From Cyanoderma ruficeps (lineage: Eukaryota; Chordata; Aves; Passeriformes; Timaliidae): DNA of 64,000 nucleotides. The DNA is taken from assembly GCA_008694505.1 (NCBI GenBank), contig VZDJ01000063.1:1392721-1456720 (forward strand). Direction: 5' to 3'. Each line of letters starts with the position of its first letter. The first letter of the stretch is position 1. The notes beneath the pieces were generated by a model that was not told where the DNA came from, did no database searches, and was given only the letters and a program-made list of their open reading frames with translations. Below, piece by piece: positions 26,001 through 35,723 of the stretch. The translations under genes were made by a program, and so were the position numbers.

Positions 26001-27528
26001 ATTACAGACAGCAGCAATCAGTGTGTTCCAGTCAAATCCACTGTGATAAGCAAACACAGCACCAGGCTCTCCTCAGCCTGCAGCACTCCCACCCTGCTTG
26101 CTGCCAGCAGTGAGAAAACGAGAGGAGTCAACAAAATGCTGGAGTAGAGGCGTGGGTGGCAGATCTGGGAGTACAATTTTGTCTTAATCGTGGCATTCTG
26201 ACCAACATCTCATTGAATTATCACGACAACACGTGTTTTCTCATCCACACACGAGCCTCAAAGCCCATTTCCTGTGGCAGGAACCGGGTATGTCACTCAC
26301 ACTGCTCCCAACCATGCCCTGCACACGGATCTGACACTCACTTGTAGAAGTAGAGTTCACAAACGCAGCTCAGGAAGGCCAGGAAGCATCGCAGGAAATA
26401 GAAGATGAGAACCTAGCAGACACAGCCAGAGTCTGAATGAAGCACGGGGACACAAAAAGGGCTTGTAAAACATCAGGGGAAACCCACAAACCCTGGGAAA
26501 TCCTTACAGGGAGGTATTTGTCAACAAAGCAGTGTTTTATAAACACGAAGTCAATTTCAACAGCAAACAGGGCGGCTGTTTCACACAGGCTAAAGGCACA
26601 TTTCCTCCTCCACGCACACGATTTACCTTGTTGGTTTGCAGAACCCTGGCATGGAACCAGGCTGGCAAGGCATGGAGCCACAGGTAGGCATAGGAGCGGA
26701 TGGCGTAGGCTGGAGAGTACTCCCATGTCTGAAACCCCTTCCCATAAATGAGGTAGTGTGTCTACAACACAGAGCAAATAAATAAATTAACATGCAGCAC
26801 ACAGAGCAGAGAGTTTTCTAACCCCCCACCTCTGAACCCCAGAGCAAAAAAAATTCTCATTGAAACAGAGCTCAAGGTCCTAAATAAATGGGTTTCTGCA
26901 CAGGCCAAGCAGAAATTCCCAATCCCAAGGGCAGGAAGGGACTCACCGGCTCCCAGTAGTTAAAGGTCTCATCACAATCCGAGATGTTGCTCAGCAGAGC
27001 TGCACAGAACCTGGCCGAGATGAGACACTTGAAAGCTGTTGATCCTTCAGGGGCCCAGACGTGCCCTGCTTTGCTCCCGGACGATCTAATCCAAAGGGTG
27101 AAAAATAAAAATAAAAAAAAAAATACAAATATGCAGCAGGAAGACTCAGCAACGAGATCGAGGCTCAGAAGGTGACAGCGAGCTGAGCGTGGCATTGGGG
27201 CGGGGAGGGGACGGCAGCCCCCAAAAGGAAAAACCATCTCAGGGCTGGACCCCCGCCCCACTGCAGCCCCCCAGCACCGCCAGGGCAGCGCCGGCCCGGG
27301 GGATGCTCCGGCATCATCCCCGCAGCACCGAACACCCGTGGAAAGCCCCGGTGGCTCCGGCAGCCCTGACAGCCCCGGCAGCCCCCGTTCCAACCCCGGT
27401 AGCCCCCGCTCCATCCCCGGCGGCACCCACTCGTTCCTGGGCTCCTCGCTGCCCGCGGGCTCCGGCCGCCGCCCCGCCGTGTCCCCGCCGCCCGCCCGCG
27501 GCCGCTGCCGGGCCCCCTTGGCGGCCAT
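8075..27528 (-). CDS. ALG9: ALG9 alpha-1,2-mannosyltransferase, complete, 15 exons
   Basis: Polytopic ER-membrane glycosyltransferase of family GT22. It uses dolichyl-phosphate mannose to add the alpha-1,2-linked seventh and ninth mannoses to the lipid-linked oligosaccharide. Coding exons in transcript order: 27431-27528, 26947-27085, 26627-26761, 26342-26412, 25420-25508, 24908-25043, 24480-24567, 24260-24365, 20609-20731, 18616-18770, 16734-16863, 15930-16077, 15040-15169, 12444-12574, 8075-8195. All introns are GT-AG, phases match throughout, and the total is 1800 bp, or 599 aa plus TAG (human about 611). The start is ATG at 27528, inside a CpG island. The family motif SDCDETFNYWEP lies at residues 68-79; D71/E72 in the first luminal loop are the likely catalytic acids. 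Later diagnostic stretches are VFTPHGPDLYG, QPHKEERFLFP and PTDMNDQN. The extreme N terminus (about residues 1-37) and the C terminus (KKMGG) diverge from human. I see no disruption. Confidence 0.96.
8204..8318 (-). repeat. 41-bp tandem repeat beside the last ALG9 3' splice site
   Basis: Three copies (8204-8244, 8245-8285, 8286-8318, the last partial) of a 41-base unit containing gaaaggaaaagcaaatcgcc. On the minus strand the units are pyrimidine-rich (tttttcctttctgc) and lie immediately upstream of the acceptor of the final ALG9 exon (AG at 8196-8197). The array therefore repeats the polypyrimidine tract. Confidence 0.85.
9955..10180. repeat. GC-rich minisatellite in ALG9 intron 14
   Basis: About eleven copies of an 18-24 base unit built on caggtcccagtgccacctgg, with internal variants. 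It produces repetitive frames on both strands that are not genes. Confidence 0.85.
10560..10720. promoter_or_regulatory. Possible enhancer in ALG9 intron 14
   Basis: This is a compact AT-richer block with clustered factor-site matches. There is a palindromic paired-class homeodomain P3 site, TAATTCAATTA, at 10645-10655, another TAATTA at 10617-10622, and a perfect CRE, TGACGTCA, at 10702-10709. Clustering of this kind is typical of conserved vertebrate enhancers, but no conservation data are available here. The target gene is unknown. Confidence 0.3.
11790..12003. repeat. 67-bp tandem repeat, about 3 copies
   Basis: The block cagattccagcagggatctc recurs at 11824, 11891 and 11958, exactly 67 bases apart, with near-identical flanks (ttccatggattttctggtgc). 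It lies in ALG9 intron 14. Confidence 0.9.
13900..14850. promoter_or_regulatory. AT-rich complex block in ALG9 intron 13, candidate conserved element
   Basis: About 950 bases differ from the GC-rich, repeat-laden surroundings: AT-rich, almost no CpG, no simple repeats. The block has many homeodomain-type TAAT/ATTA cores and a perfect MEF2 consensus CTAAAAATAA at 14332-14341. Complex non-repetitive AT-rich intronic DNA of this kind is often deeply conserved. That is inference, since no alignment was possible. Confidence 0.3.
15640..15870 (+). mobile_element. LTR-like fragment in ALG9 intron 12
   Basis: A plus-strand segment has the layout of a retroviral-type LTR 3' half. Three copies of ttgtgaccatt are followed by ggtccttgggtgtagccc, then caataaatacctaattta (poly(A) signal) and a T/C-rich U5-like stretch ending near cttcccaaggca. 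No target-site duplication could be fixed, so the borders are approximate. It ends about 60 bases from ALG9 exon 12. Confidence 0.4.
16936..17089. repeat. 19-bp minisatellite, 8 copies
   Basis: Eight copies of aacaattctcatttttcac with A/G and C/T variants. It lies in ALG9 intron 10, just upstream (in the gene's direction) of the very pyrimidine-rich acceptor tract of exon 11. Confidence 0.9.
19911..20279. repeat. Tandem array of inverted repeats in ALG9 intron 9
   Basis: Four to five copies of a roughly 70-85 base unit. Each unit contains CAGTGCACAGAACAAA and, about 40-55 bases later, its exact reverse complement TTTGTTCTGTGCACTG. The same two arms also face each other across an 18-base spacer between units. 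Any transcript through the array, in either direction, could fold into several alternative 16-bp hairpins. Confidence 0.88.
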
Positions 27529-27730
27529 GGCGGGTACGGGCAGGCGGCGCCCGCCGCAGGCCGCGGCCGGGCCCGAGCAGCTGCGGGAGCGCGGCCGAAG
27601 CCGCCGCCGCCATCACGGGTGTGGGCAGCGCGCTGCCGGCGGGCGGGAGCGCCACAGCGACAGGGACAGGGACCGACAGAGGGACAGGGACCACGACAGG
27701 GAGAGCGCTGCCCCGCACAGCCGGGTTCAT
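27200..27730 (-). promoter_or_regulatory. CpG-island promoter of ALG9
   Basis: Very GC- and CpG-rich DNA surrounds the ALG9 start codon at 27528 and the 5' part of intron 1. I see no TATA box, as expected for a housekeeping glycosylation gene. The transcription start is not placed. Confidence 0.7.
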
Positions 27731-27992
27731 CATTCACCCAGTCCCTGTCTGGCACACCCGTGTCCATCACCACCTGTGTCCATCACCACCCGTGTCCATC
27801 ACCCACCCGTGTCCATCACCCACCCGAGTCCCTGTTCCACATGTCCAATCCCTGTCCCGCACACCCGTGTCCATCGCCCACCCCGTCCCCGTCCCTCACG
27901 CCCAGGTCCGAGCCTGGCTCCATCCCCGCCCTGCCCGCCCAGTGCTGGGCAGGAAAGTGAGGGAATGGGGAACGCACCGATGGAAAATGTTC

Positions 27993-27998
27993 TTTATT
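27993..27998 (-). terminator. Likely FDXACB1 poly(A) signal
   Basis: AATAAA on the minus strand, followed by gaacattttcc, about 600 bases past the FDXACB1 stop codon. If used, the 3' UTR would contain the 28047-28308 CR1 in antisense. Confidence 0.5.
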
Positions 27999-28046
27999 TG
28001 GTACCCCCTGCACTCAGGAGATGAGGAAAGGACAGCACGGGAAGGA

Positions 28047-28308
28047 TGTGGAGGGGTTGGAGCATGTCCATGGAAGGGAACAGAGCTGGAGAAGGGGCTG
28101 GAGCCCCAGGAGAGGCTGAGGGAACTGGGAAAGGGGCTCAGCCTGGAGAAAAGGAGGCTCAGGGGAAATTTGTGGCTCTGCACAAGTCTCTGACAGGAGA
28201 GGACAGCCGGGAGGGTCGGGCTCTGCTCCCAGGGAACAGGGACAGGAGAGGGAATGGCCTCAGGCTGGGCTAGGGGAGGGGCAGGCCGGACATGAGGAAG
28301 AATTTTCA
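28047..28308 (+). mobile_element. CR1 LINE fragment
   Basis: The sequence follows the avian CR1 3' region: gaggggttggagcatgtcca, then gaggctgagggaactggg, then agcctggagaaaaggaggct, ending in a rounded-off aggaagaattttcatt. It lacks the usual terminal 8-bp repeats, so both ends are truncated. It lies antisense within the inferred FDXACB1 3' UTR. Confidence 0.8.
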
Positions 28309-28591
28309 TTAGTAAATAATGAGAGTAAATCCACTCTCACAGGACTCTAGAAAAGAAAGGCTCCGGTTCACAAAACGAGGTTTCATTACACACACAGAGA
28401 TAGGACAGAGCTCCGTCCTCATTAACAGGAACACCCACATGGAAACGTGTGCAGGCGCTCAAAGTCCACCCCGCCCTTGTGCCGGGCACTGCAACAACAC
28501 GGCGACAGGTCCAACCACATCCAGGTGACATTTTCCGGGGCAGAACCTGGCGCAGGAGCTGCTGGAGCCCCCGCAGACCACGGGAGATGTT

Positions 28592-31500
28592 CTACCTCAG
28601 GGTCACACCCAGGTGCTGCTGCATCTCCTCCCGCAAGCGCAGCTGCATCTCCGCTGCCTCCCGGCTGCCCAAAGCCCTGTCACACGACTGGAAAGTCACC
28701 CTGTAGCAAAGGCTCCTCCGGCCTGTCCCTGGCTGCTGGAAATTGTCCCTTAACTGGATGGAAACCACCGTTTCACCTGACACCCTCCTGGCAAGGGTGT
28801 GAAAAGCCACTTCATCAAACTCCTCCCCGTCAGCAAGCCAGAAGCTGACATCGTGCAGGTAGGAAGGTGGATAGAGGGAGAAATTCTCGAAAAGCCTCAA
28901 CTCTCCCTCAGGGAACTGCCTGAGAAAACGCCTGTCTGATGTCCAGAGCATCCTCCAGTCGGATATTCCACACAGCAGCATGGCCAGGAGGTCCAGGTTC
29001 AGCGAGACTGAGACAACAACCAGCTCACGGCTTTTTAATTCATCAGGAGCTGTCCTGACAACCCCCACACAGGAGCCTGAGGGCTCTGCCTCTGTCCCCA
29101 CACAGAGGAAATGCTGAATTTCACCAAGCTGCCGTTCAAATGCAGCAAAGTCATTTAGCTCAGCTCCAAAACTTGTTGCTTCCTGCAGGCTGATGGTGGG
29201 TTCGACGCCCTGGCAAAGAGAATTCAGGGTGGTTTTAATGTTATCCACCAACATCTGGACGCAGCTGCTCTCTGTGCCCCTGCTAACTGCAAGCACAATG
29301 AGCATCTCATGGAAAACAGGCATGGAGTGGGGAGTGATCCTACATTTCCTAAAAACTGGCCCGGAAAGAACCTGAAGAGCCCCTGGGGAAAAAGCTCTTT
29401 TTTTTATTATTGCCTGAGCATGAGGCAGGAGGGAAGGCCTAAGATAAAACTGCTGTGGAGCTGGACATCCTTCTTGCACGTTCTTATCTGCCTCCTGGCC
29501 AAAATGGGAAAACAAAACTGGGTTTGCCAGTCCCTGAGACATTTTCTCAGTGTTGGGAGCCTCCCCTGGGCTCAGAGTGATCCAGAAGATGTTGGAGGGG
29601 CAAAGGCCATCGGGGTGACCTTGGTGGAGCAGAGGAAGGCAGGAGCTGGTGTTCTCCAGTGGAAAAGCTTGGCTGAGCCCTGCACTGAGCTTCTCCTTTA
29701 TTGTCCTTACTGGATGACTCGAATTCTCTTCCAGGAAACCCCTGTGAAAAACAAAAGTGCAAATTACAGACAAAGTCTGTGATTCCCTTCCTGTGGCCAC
29801 GATTTGAGCACAGCAATTGACCCAAAACATTCCTAAGCCAGGAACTACCTGACCAAGCCAAGTCTTTCACCAAAGGTGTTGCACATTTTCAGGGCAGTGG
29901 TGTTTGGCTGCAGGTTACAATCAAGAATTAACTGCAATTTGCTGGTAAAAAGTGGATTTCCCACTCACCACTCCCATTTATCTGACCCCCACTTCTGGTC
30001 ATTCCCACTGAGAGCAGAAGAGCTGATACTGCCAAAGAGAAATTAATTATAAAACTCGCCTATTAATTTTATCCACGAGGACTTGCGGCACTTGAAAAGA
30101 AACTTTTTGGCCTCCCAGTTGTGTCTTGCAGCTCAGGGGTGTGAAACACAGGGGTGCTGTGCTCCGTGTGAAAACGTGGTTCAAAGCACCCTCTACACAG
30201 AAGGATTTATCCTGACTCCTGGAAAGACACAAAAACAGAGCAAAGTCACTGATAATTTCTGATATTTAAAGTGCCACAAGTAGGCAGGAGCAGACCAACC
30301 CCCAGTCCTCCTGCCTTTAGGCTGAGATTGATACTTGTTCTGAAAAGGATGCTTTTGACCTTTAAAATCCACAGATAGTCTTATTTTTAGAGGGTGCTTT
30401 GGCAGCAAGCTTGCATTTTAATCTTGGTTGCTCTGCTTGGAGATGAACAAGAACTGCAGCTATTTTAAGGAAAAATTCAAGGAAAAAATTCAAGGGAAAA
30501 ACTGAAAGGAAAAATGAAAAGGGAAAGGGAAAGGGAAAGGGAAAGGGAAAGGGAAAGGGAAAGGGAAAGGGAAAGGGAAAGGAAAAGGAAAAGGAAAAGG
30601 AAAAGGAAAAGGAAAATTAAAAGGAATTCCTCTCCAGCCAACAAGATCCTAAAGGAATATCCTAGTCCTGGGGCATTTTAAGAGCACAAACGGCAGAATT
30701 TCAGCTTTGCCACGGGAGGGTTACCTGTAACCTGTGCATTTGTACCCCTCGATAGTCTCTGCTTTAAAAGGATGGACGCGGCTCAGGATGAAGCCAGCTC
30801 CCGCCGCCACAGCCGCGATTTGCCAACTGTTGTGCCACTCCCTCCTGGGCTGATCCGCAGGAGTCCCTCCCTGCCCATTGCACAGGGCCACGTGGATTTC
30901 TCCCTCCTGTGCCAGCACCTCTGCGCAGCTGGAAGAGAAACCAAAAAATTCCTGCTAGCACATCCCCAGTGCCTGAAAAAACAGCTGGAGCGCAGCCGAA
31001 AAGCTGTTAATTAACGCAGAAATTAAATTTCTGGTGTACTCACCTATGGAAAAAGCGGGCAAGGAGCTGCCTGTTCTTTGCCACCCCAGCCTTCCTCCCG
31101 CAGTGAGGGAAGTTGAAATAAATCCGATCGAATTCCCGTTGTCCGGGTGAAAAGTGCTCCCCCAGCTTGGTGCAGTCCACGGAAAACACAACCTCGGCTC
31201 CTGCAGCAGCCAACGAAAGAAAAACAAGGCTCTGGTGGTTATCAGGGGGGGAAATCTTAAAGAAAGGCGGGACTGCAAATCATCCAGGGCATTTTTAAGT
31301 AGGTGAGAGCTGCCTCGAGCATCGGGAACACCGGGAAGCCGCGTGGGGTTCTCTTTGCCCTTTGCTCTCCTTCAAGGCGGCAGCAGCTTCTGAAAACAGC
31401 TGGAAACAGCAGTTTCGGTATTATTTCCGTACTGTTTCTTCCTGATCGGGTTTTAAGGCGTTTCATTTCGCCAGCTGGGCCGTTCCAGTCCCTTCCCTGA

Positions 31501-31872
31501 GGAGTGGCGAGGGGGTCCCAAGGGACATGGCAGCGAGTGAAGGGGGGGGGACACCCGTGGGGCAACGATGCCACTCTGGGTGACACCAGGGTGACAGGAG
31601 GGTGACAGCGATGGCAGCAGAGTGACAGCGATGGCGAGAGGCTGACAGCAAAGGGCTCAGCAGCAGCTCCGTGCCCGTCCCCAGCCCGTCCCCGGCGCGC
31701 ACCCACCGCTGTCCCGCAGCCGGCGGATGCTCCGCGCCGCTCCGGCCGCTCCCACCGCCTCCTCCTCGCTCTCGTAGCAAGTGGCCACCACTTGCGTGCC
31801 CTGAGCCCCGCACAGCGCCGCGGAGAAGGAGAAGTTGCCCTCTCCGAGCAGCAGGACGCGGCGGAGCCCCAT
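28592..31872 (-). CDS. FDXACB1: FDXACB1, ferredoxin-fold anticodon-binding domain protein, complete, 5 exons
   Basis: Coding exons in transcript order: 31707-31872, 31044-31200, 30725-30928, 30060-30218, 28592-29741. They total 1836 bp, or 611 aa plus TAG (human 624). The N terminus has the glycine-rich GEGNFSF motif (residues 10-16) and a downstream FPHCGRKAG stretch. These mark the BMT5-like (DUF2431) Rossmann fold that methylates rRNA uridine in yeast; activity of the vertebrate protein is not established. The middle resembles the region around LRPSLLPHAQ in the human protein. About the last 95 residues (from LYPPSYLHDVSFW) form the ferredoxin-fold anticodon-binding domain known from phenylalanyl-tRNA synthetase. 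Intron 4 starts with GC (AG|GCGAGT at 30061/30059-30054) instead of GT. The frame closes only with that donor, joining INR to GFLEE as in human. The start is the first ATG, in a CpG island. Confidence 0.94.
30520..30613 (+). repeat. (GGGAAA)n / (GGAAAA)n purine tract
   Basis: About a dozen GGGAAA units followed by about six GGAAAA units, all purine on the plus strand, in FDXACB1 intron 3. The GGG runs spaced by AAA fit the G-quadruplex rule, and the mirror symmetry also permits triplex (H-DNA). The G-rich strand is the template strand of FDXACB1. Confidence 0.9.
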
Positions 31873-32130
31873 GTCCCCCGGCGGGAGCGGAGCTCGCAGC
31901 CCCGGGCGCTCAGGGCCACCGGCGCTCGCTCATGACGTGGGGCCCGGTCAGCGGCTGCTGCTGGTGGCGCCGGGTCCTCGCGGGCATCGCCGAGGGCTCC
32001 GGGGCGGCCGCGGTGCCGCCCTCGGGCGCGGGGAGGTGGCGGTGTCCCCGTAAAGGATGAGCGGCGGCGTCCCCGGCAGCGGCAGCGGGGATGCGGGCAG
32101 CGCTCCCGGCCGCCGTGCAACAGGAAATGG
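31640..32130 (-). promoter_or_regulatory. CpG-island promoter of FDXACB1
   Basis: CpG-dense DNA surrounds the FDXACB1 start codon (31872) and extends upstream. In mammals the divergent neighbour here is CFAP68 (C11orf1). I could not find a matching plus-strand exon, so divergent output from this island is unproven. Confidence 0.6.
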
Positions 32131-32194
32131 GGCCGCGTTCCGATTGAGAAAAAAAAAACCAAAAAGGAAGCGGCTGTTAAAAAGCTGAGGGATG

Positions 32195-32618
32195 GTAGAC
32201 TCAGAGAATCGCGGAATGCTTCGGGTTAGGAGGGACCTTACGGCTCATCTCCTTGTGCAGGGACACCTTGCACTGCCCCACCTCACCTCGCTCCAAGCCC
32301 CAGCCTCAAACACTTCCACACACCTCCCAGCTTCTGTGGACACCCTCTGCCCGAGCCTCGCCACCCTCACGGGGCAAAATTTCTTATTCATATCCAATCT
32401 AACCCTGCTCTCGGTTGGGTTTTTCCCCTTGGCCTGGCACTGTGTGAACAGTCTCTCTCCAGCTTTCCTGGGGGATCCCATCAGGTTCTGCACGGCCACA
32501 ATCAGCTCACCCTGAAATCTCTTTTCCACGCTCAGCAATCCCCATTCTCTCAGCCTTTCCTCATAGCTGAGCAGTTCCAGCCCTATAATCAGCCTGGTGG
32601 CCTCCTCTGAACCCATCT
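32195..32618 (-). mobile_element. CR1 LINE 3' end, minus orientation
   Basis: Read on the minus strand it follows the CR1 3' tail: gaggaaaggctgagagaatg, then ggaaagctggagagagactg, then agggtggcgaggctcgggca, then aggtccctcctaacccgaag, ending in attccgcgattctctgag. It is about 97 percent identical by eye to the CR1 at 36106-36470, which lies in the opposite orientation, so the two belong to the same young subfamily. Confidence 0.88.
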
Positions 32619-34840
32619 TTACCTGTACCTGCCTTTACCTGTGCCTGCAATTCTCATTCTTTGACAATATTTGTGCTGCTTGAATTCCCAAAGGGGAGAA
32701 GCAGAGACAGAAAGAGAACATAAAGAGAAGGGAAGCAGTGGAAAGGTGGTGGAAACATCATTTGGTGTCAGATAATTGCAGACATAATCAAGGTGTAATA
32801 AGCAGGTCCTTAATTCCTCCACAGGGTGATACAAGGTAAATTAATTACCCTGCCTCACATTCGTGCATGGTGCCTTTGAGAAGGAAGGAAATTATGGTCT
32901 GTAATATCTACAACAGCCCGGCTTGGGTGTCACCTGCTCCATCTCTGTGCCCCACAGGGCAGGGACAGGGTTTCACACACATAATGGCAGAGGAAGGTTT
33001 GAAATGGGCAAAGCTGAGCTCCTACACAGACCCAGTGCCACAATTTGTGACCTCTGTGCCAGGCCCTGGGTCCCTGTGGCCTTCAGAGAATCATTTTTGT
33101 CTGTTTTAAATGATGGGTGAGTAGCCTGGAGAGGTGTTGGGTACTGAGAAAATAGTTACCACACGACCTTCCCATTCCAATAATTACAGAAAGACCCTCC
33201 TAACTTATATTTAGACACGCTGAATGAGAATTTTCCTTTTCAGCACACTCAGTGCTGTGGAAACAACCTGCTTCAGATTACAGGGAAACATCAGAGGGGG
33301 AATTTTACATGTGCAGAACTGGGACGATCTGTTGGATGTGAGGAGCTTCTCGATGATGTTTGTGCCTGGAGATGACAGAGATGTTTTCCGGCGTTTCTCC
33401 TGCTGGGCTGTGCTCCTGTGCCACCCCAGAACAGGTATTTCAGGTCACTCAGGGAGTGGTTCTGCATTTCAAGTATTCTTGCCTGGCTGACCTCATCCAG
33501 TTTATGCCCAGAGAGCTTTCACTCAAATTCCCCATTTCTGGCTGCTGTTCTGAGCCTGAGAAAACCCCTGTGCTGTAAAGAAACATTTCCCTCAGTTGCG
33601 CTTTCTGGCTAAATCCTTACCATTTTACATTTACTTCCTTTCAGTGTTGATTCTTTTAGGATTTGAACAAAAACCTCCTTGATTTCCAAGCCACCACCGT
33701 GAGCTGGCAGCTGCTTTGTGCAGCCCAGCTGCTCAGTCCTGCTGCACTCCAGGCCTCCAGGTGGAGAAGGAACAAGGAGGATGCAGGAAAAGCACCAGAA
33801 ACCCTCAGGGACCAGCGGTGCAGGGATTTCCTTCCAGCACCAAGACCCGTCACACACGAAAGTGGAAAATGTTCTTCCTGCTCTTTAATCTGCGCTGTTT
33901 GTAACCTCTGAGGGTGTCTGGGGTTTGTTCCTGTGTGCAGAGGTGGCTGTGCCTGGCCAGACAAACCCAATTAACACCTTAGCTGGGAGAGCTGATTAGA
34001 AGCAGCTAATAAGAAGCAGCAGGCCTTGGAAATGAGGGGGGATTTGGGGTGTTTGACAGGGATCACAGAGTTCTCGTTTGATTTTTCTCACCCTCTGCCA
34101 CAGAAGGGTGTCCTCCCTGCTCAGCTGAGGTGTGCTCTGGTCCCTGCTAATAGAACCTTTGTCTTAGCAGGTACAAGGAACATAGAAAATAGGTCAGGTC
34201 ATGACTGAGTCTGATGATCTGTCCTTTTTGAAGATGAATTTGAGAAATTCAGTTCCAGTCACCCAGGCTTCCCTTTCTACCCCTTTGAAGAGAGGTGCTA
34301 AGCAGATGAAATGCCCGAAAAGGACTTTAGTGGTGGTTTGTGTGGCTCAGCAATGCTGGCATAAATCAGATTATTGCTGTAGACATCAGATCCTGCTCAC
34401 TGTTTGAAAGGCACTGACAGCAGAGTTTCAAAGGGGGTGTGATTTGCATCATCAGAGCGAGGTGTTTTCCTTCTTTTGGGGTAGATCCGTGTTTACTGCA
34501 GCCCTGCAGCTTTCACCTGAAGCTGCTCTGAACTGGCTGCGGCCCCTGGATGTTTCTCCATTACGTGAATCATTCCAGAGATTTAAGATAGACTTTTCTT
34601 CCAGCCAGCTGTTATCAAATACCCACACTCCAGATGGGTTTCAATTGTCGTGGAGCTGTTTTACCAGTTTCATCTCCACGGGAGAAACTTCCCTGCTGCT
34701 TGTGAAACGCCCTGAAATCCTCTGGCAGAGTTGAAGGGAGAGAGAACACGAGGTGTGATGAGCAAAGTGCTTCTGAACACCCAGATAAACTGAACTGTCA
34801 CCCAGCAAGGATGTTCCCCTGGGTAGCCCTGGCTTTGTGC

Positions 34841-35116
34841 CTGAGGTGTTTTGGTTTTCTGAATTTTTTTTCCCAGGGAATTTTCTGTAAACAGGAGAAA
34901 TGTTTTTGTAGCTGTAACTTTGTTATTCATCCCTTTCCCTAGGAGGGACTTCTTGCTGTCCCTCTGCTCTGACCAATGTGAGTGAAGAGGTTTTGCCTTT
35001 GTGTCACCCACTGAATTGATCTGTGTGAAATAGTATAACAGGGAGACACATCCCAAAAATCAAGGAGTCACTTTCAGCCTTCTGAATCTCGGTGTCTGCG
35101 TTGTTGTGGTGTAAAA
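34841..35116 (-). repeat. Dispersed repeat, copy 1 (inverted relative to 50839-51118)
   Basis: The minus strand from tttacaccacaacaacg to ccaaaacacctcagg matches the plus strand at 50839-51118 at roughly 90 percent over about 280 bases. Homology stops abruptly on both sides, as for a transposed element. The family is not recognised; an LTR or its fragment is the most likely source. The apparent protein frame shared by the copies is a shadow. Confidence 0.75.
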
Positions 35117-35126
35117 CAGCGTCACC

Positions 35127-35192
35127 CCTGCACCTTTTATTCCCTGAACCTTTTATTCCCTGAACCTTTTATCCCCTGAACCTTTTATCCTT
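35127..35192. repeat. 18-bp tandem repeat, about 4 copies
   Basis: Copies of ccttttattccctgaa with T/C changes, lying between the dispersed repeat and the HSPB2 tail duplicate. The last copy runs into ttatccttgaag, directly before the duplicated coding sequence. Confidence 0.8.
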
Positions 35193-35198
35193 GAAGGC

Positions 35199-35544
35199 CA
35201 GAGTCAACGAGGTGAAGATAACGCAGCAGGAGCGGCCGGTGGGGGAAGAAGAACAGGCTGAGGAAGGGAAGGAGAAGGAGAAATCCTAAAGGCTGCAGAT
35301 GTGGGAAAGTGGTGGGCACAGGGATGGGGAACCCGCAGTGCCAGACCCCTGTTTGTCACCGTCAGTGACCCTGAGGCAGCCACACTTCAGTTCTCAAGGC
35401 TGATGGCTGGGAAAAAAAAAACCAAACAAAATAAACCACTGACTTGGGGCTGGAAAAAAGAGTGGGACTGAAGTGTGGGTGTGAGTGAGTGTAATGGAAG
35501 TTTTCTCCTAATTCAGGTCACCGTGCAGGGAGCTCTGCTTCCTC
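35199..35544 (+). pseudogene. Truncated duplicate of the HSPB2 3' end
   Basis: The segment repeats HSPB2 from inside its last exon (about 42962) through the stop codon and about 240 bases of 3' UTR. It covers only the last 30 codons (from ARVNEVKI to EKEKS and TAA), about 90 bases, which are identical to the functional gene. The UTR part differs at roughly 20 places, including a longer A-rich insertion with aacaaaataaacc. There is no alpha-crystallin domain, no start codon and no promoter, so it cannot make a heat-shock protein. It points toward the CRYAB 3' end. Confidence 0.9.
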
Positions 35545-35592
35545 AACCCAACCCCAAAACAAACCGATCCAAAAGCTGCTTTCTCCGTGGTT

Positions 35593-35598
35593 TTTATT
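35593..35598 (-). terminator. CRYAB poly(A) signal
   Basis: AATAAA on the minus strand, about 126 bases past the CRYAB stop codon. That matches the short 3' UTR usual for alpha-B-crystallin. Confidence 0.75.
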
Positions 35599-35723
35599 CG
35601 TTAGTAAACTTACTCAGCATAAATAATACGAGCGGCCATTGGGTACGGCCGGCACCTGGCGGAGGGAAGAGCTCTGGAATGGCCCTCCAGGGGTGGTTTT
35701 GGGGACAGCAGAGAGAGCAGCCC

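Larger units (their letters stand above)
27529..28591. other. ALG9-FDXACB1 intergenic and UTR region
   Basis: About 1.06 kb separates the ALG9 start from the FDXACB1 stop, both genes on the minus strand. It holds the ALG9 promoter, a 19-base tandem repeat (gtgtccatcaccacc) at about 27745-27860, the likely FDXACB1 poly(A) signal and a truncated CR1. The long plus-strand open frame through 27189-28193 is a by-product of GC-rich and repeat sequence. Confidence 0.75.
31873..35723. other. FDXACB1-CRYAB interval without an intact gene
   Basis: The interval contains the FDXACB1 promoter, an antisense CR1 (32195-32618), a dispersed repeat (34841-35116), an 18-bp array (about 35127-35192), a truncated HSPB2 duplicate (35199-35544) and the CRYAB 3' UTR. 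Human CFAP68 maps here, but none of its conserved aromatic-rich segments is visible. About 32640-34840 looks like ordinary unique intergenic DNA with no exon I can support. Confidence 0.6.

Noticed and set aside
27189..28193. 334-aa plus-strand frame over the ALG9 promoter
   Set aside because: It is antisense to ALG9 exon 1, made of CpG-island, tandem-repeat and CR1 sequence. The conserved protein is on the other strand.
34670..35056. Peptide frame shared with 50883-51347 (MGCVSLLYYFTQ...)
   Set aside because: The similarity exists because both lie in copies of one dispersed repeat. Length and frame differ between copies, so it is not a conserved gene.
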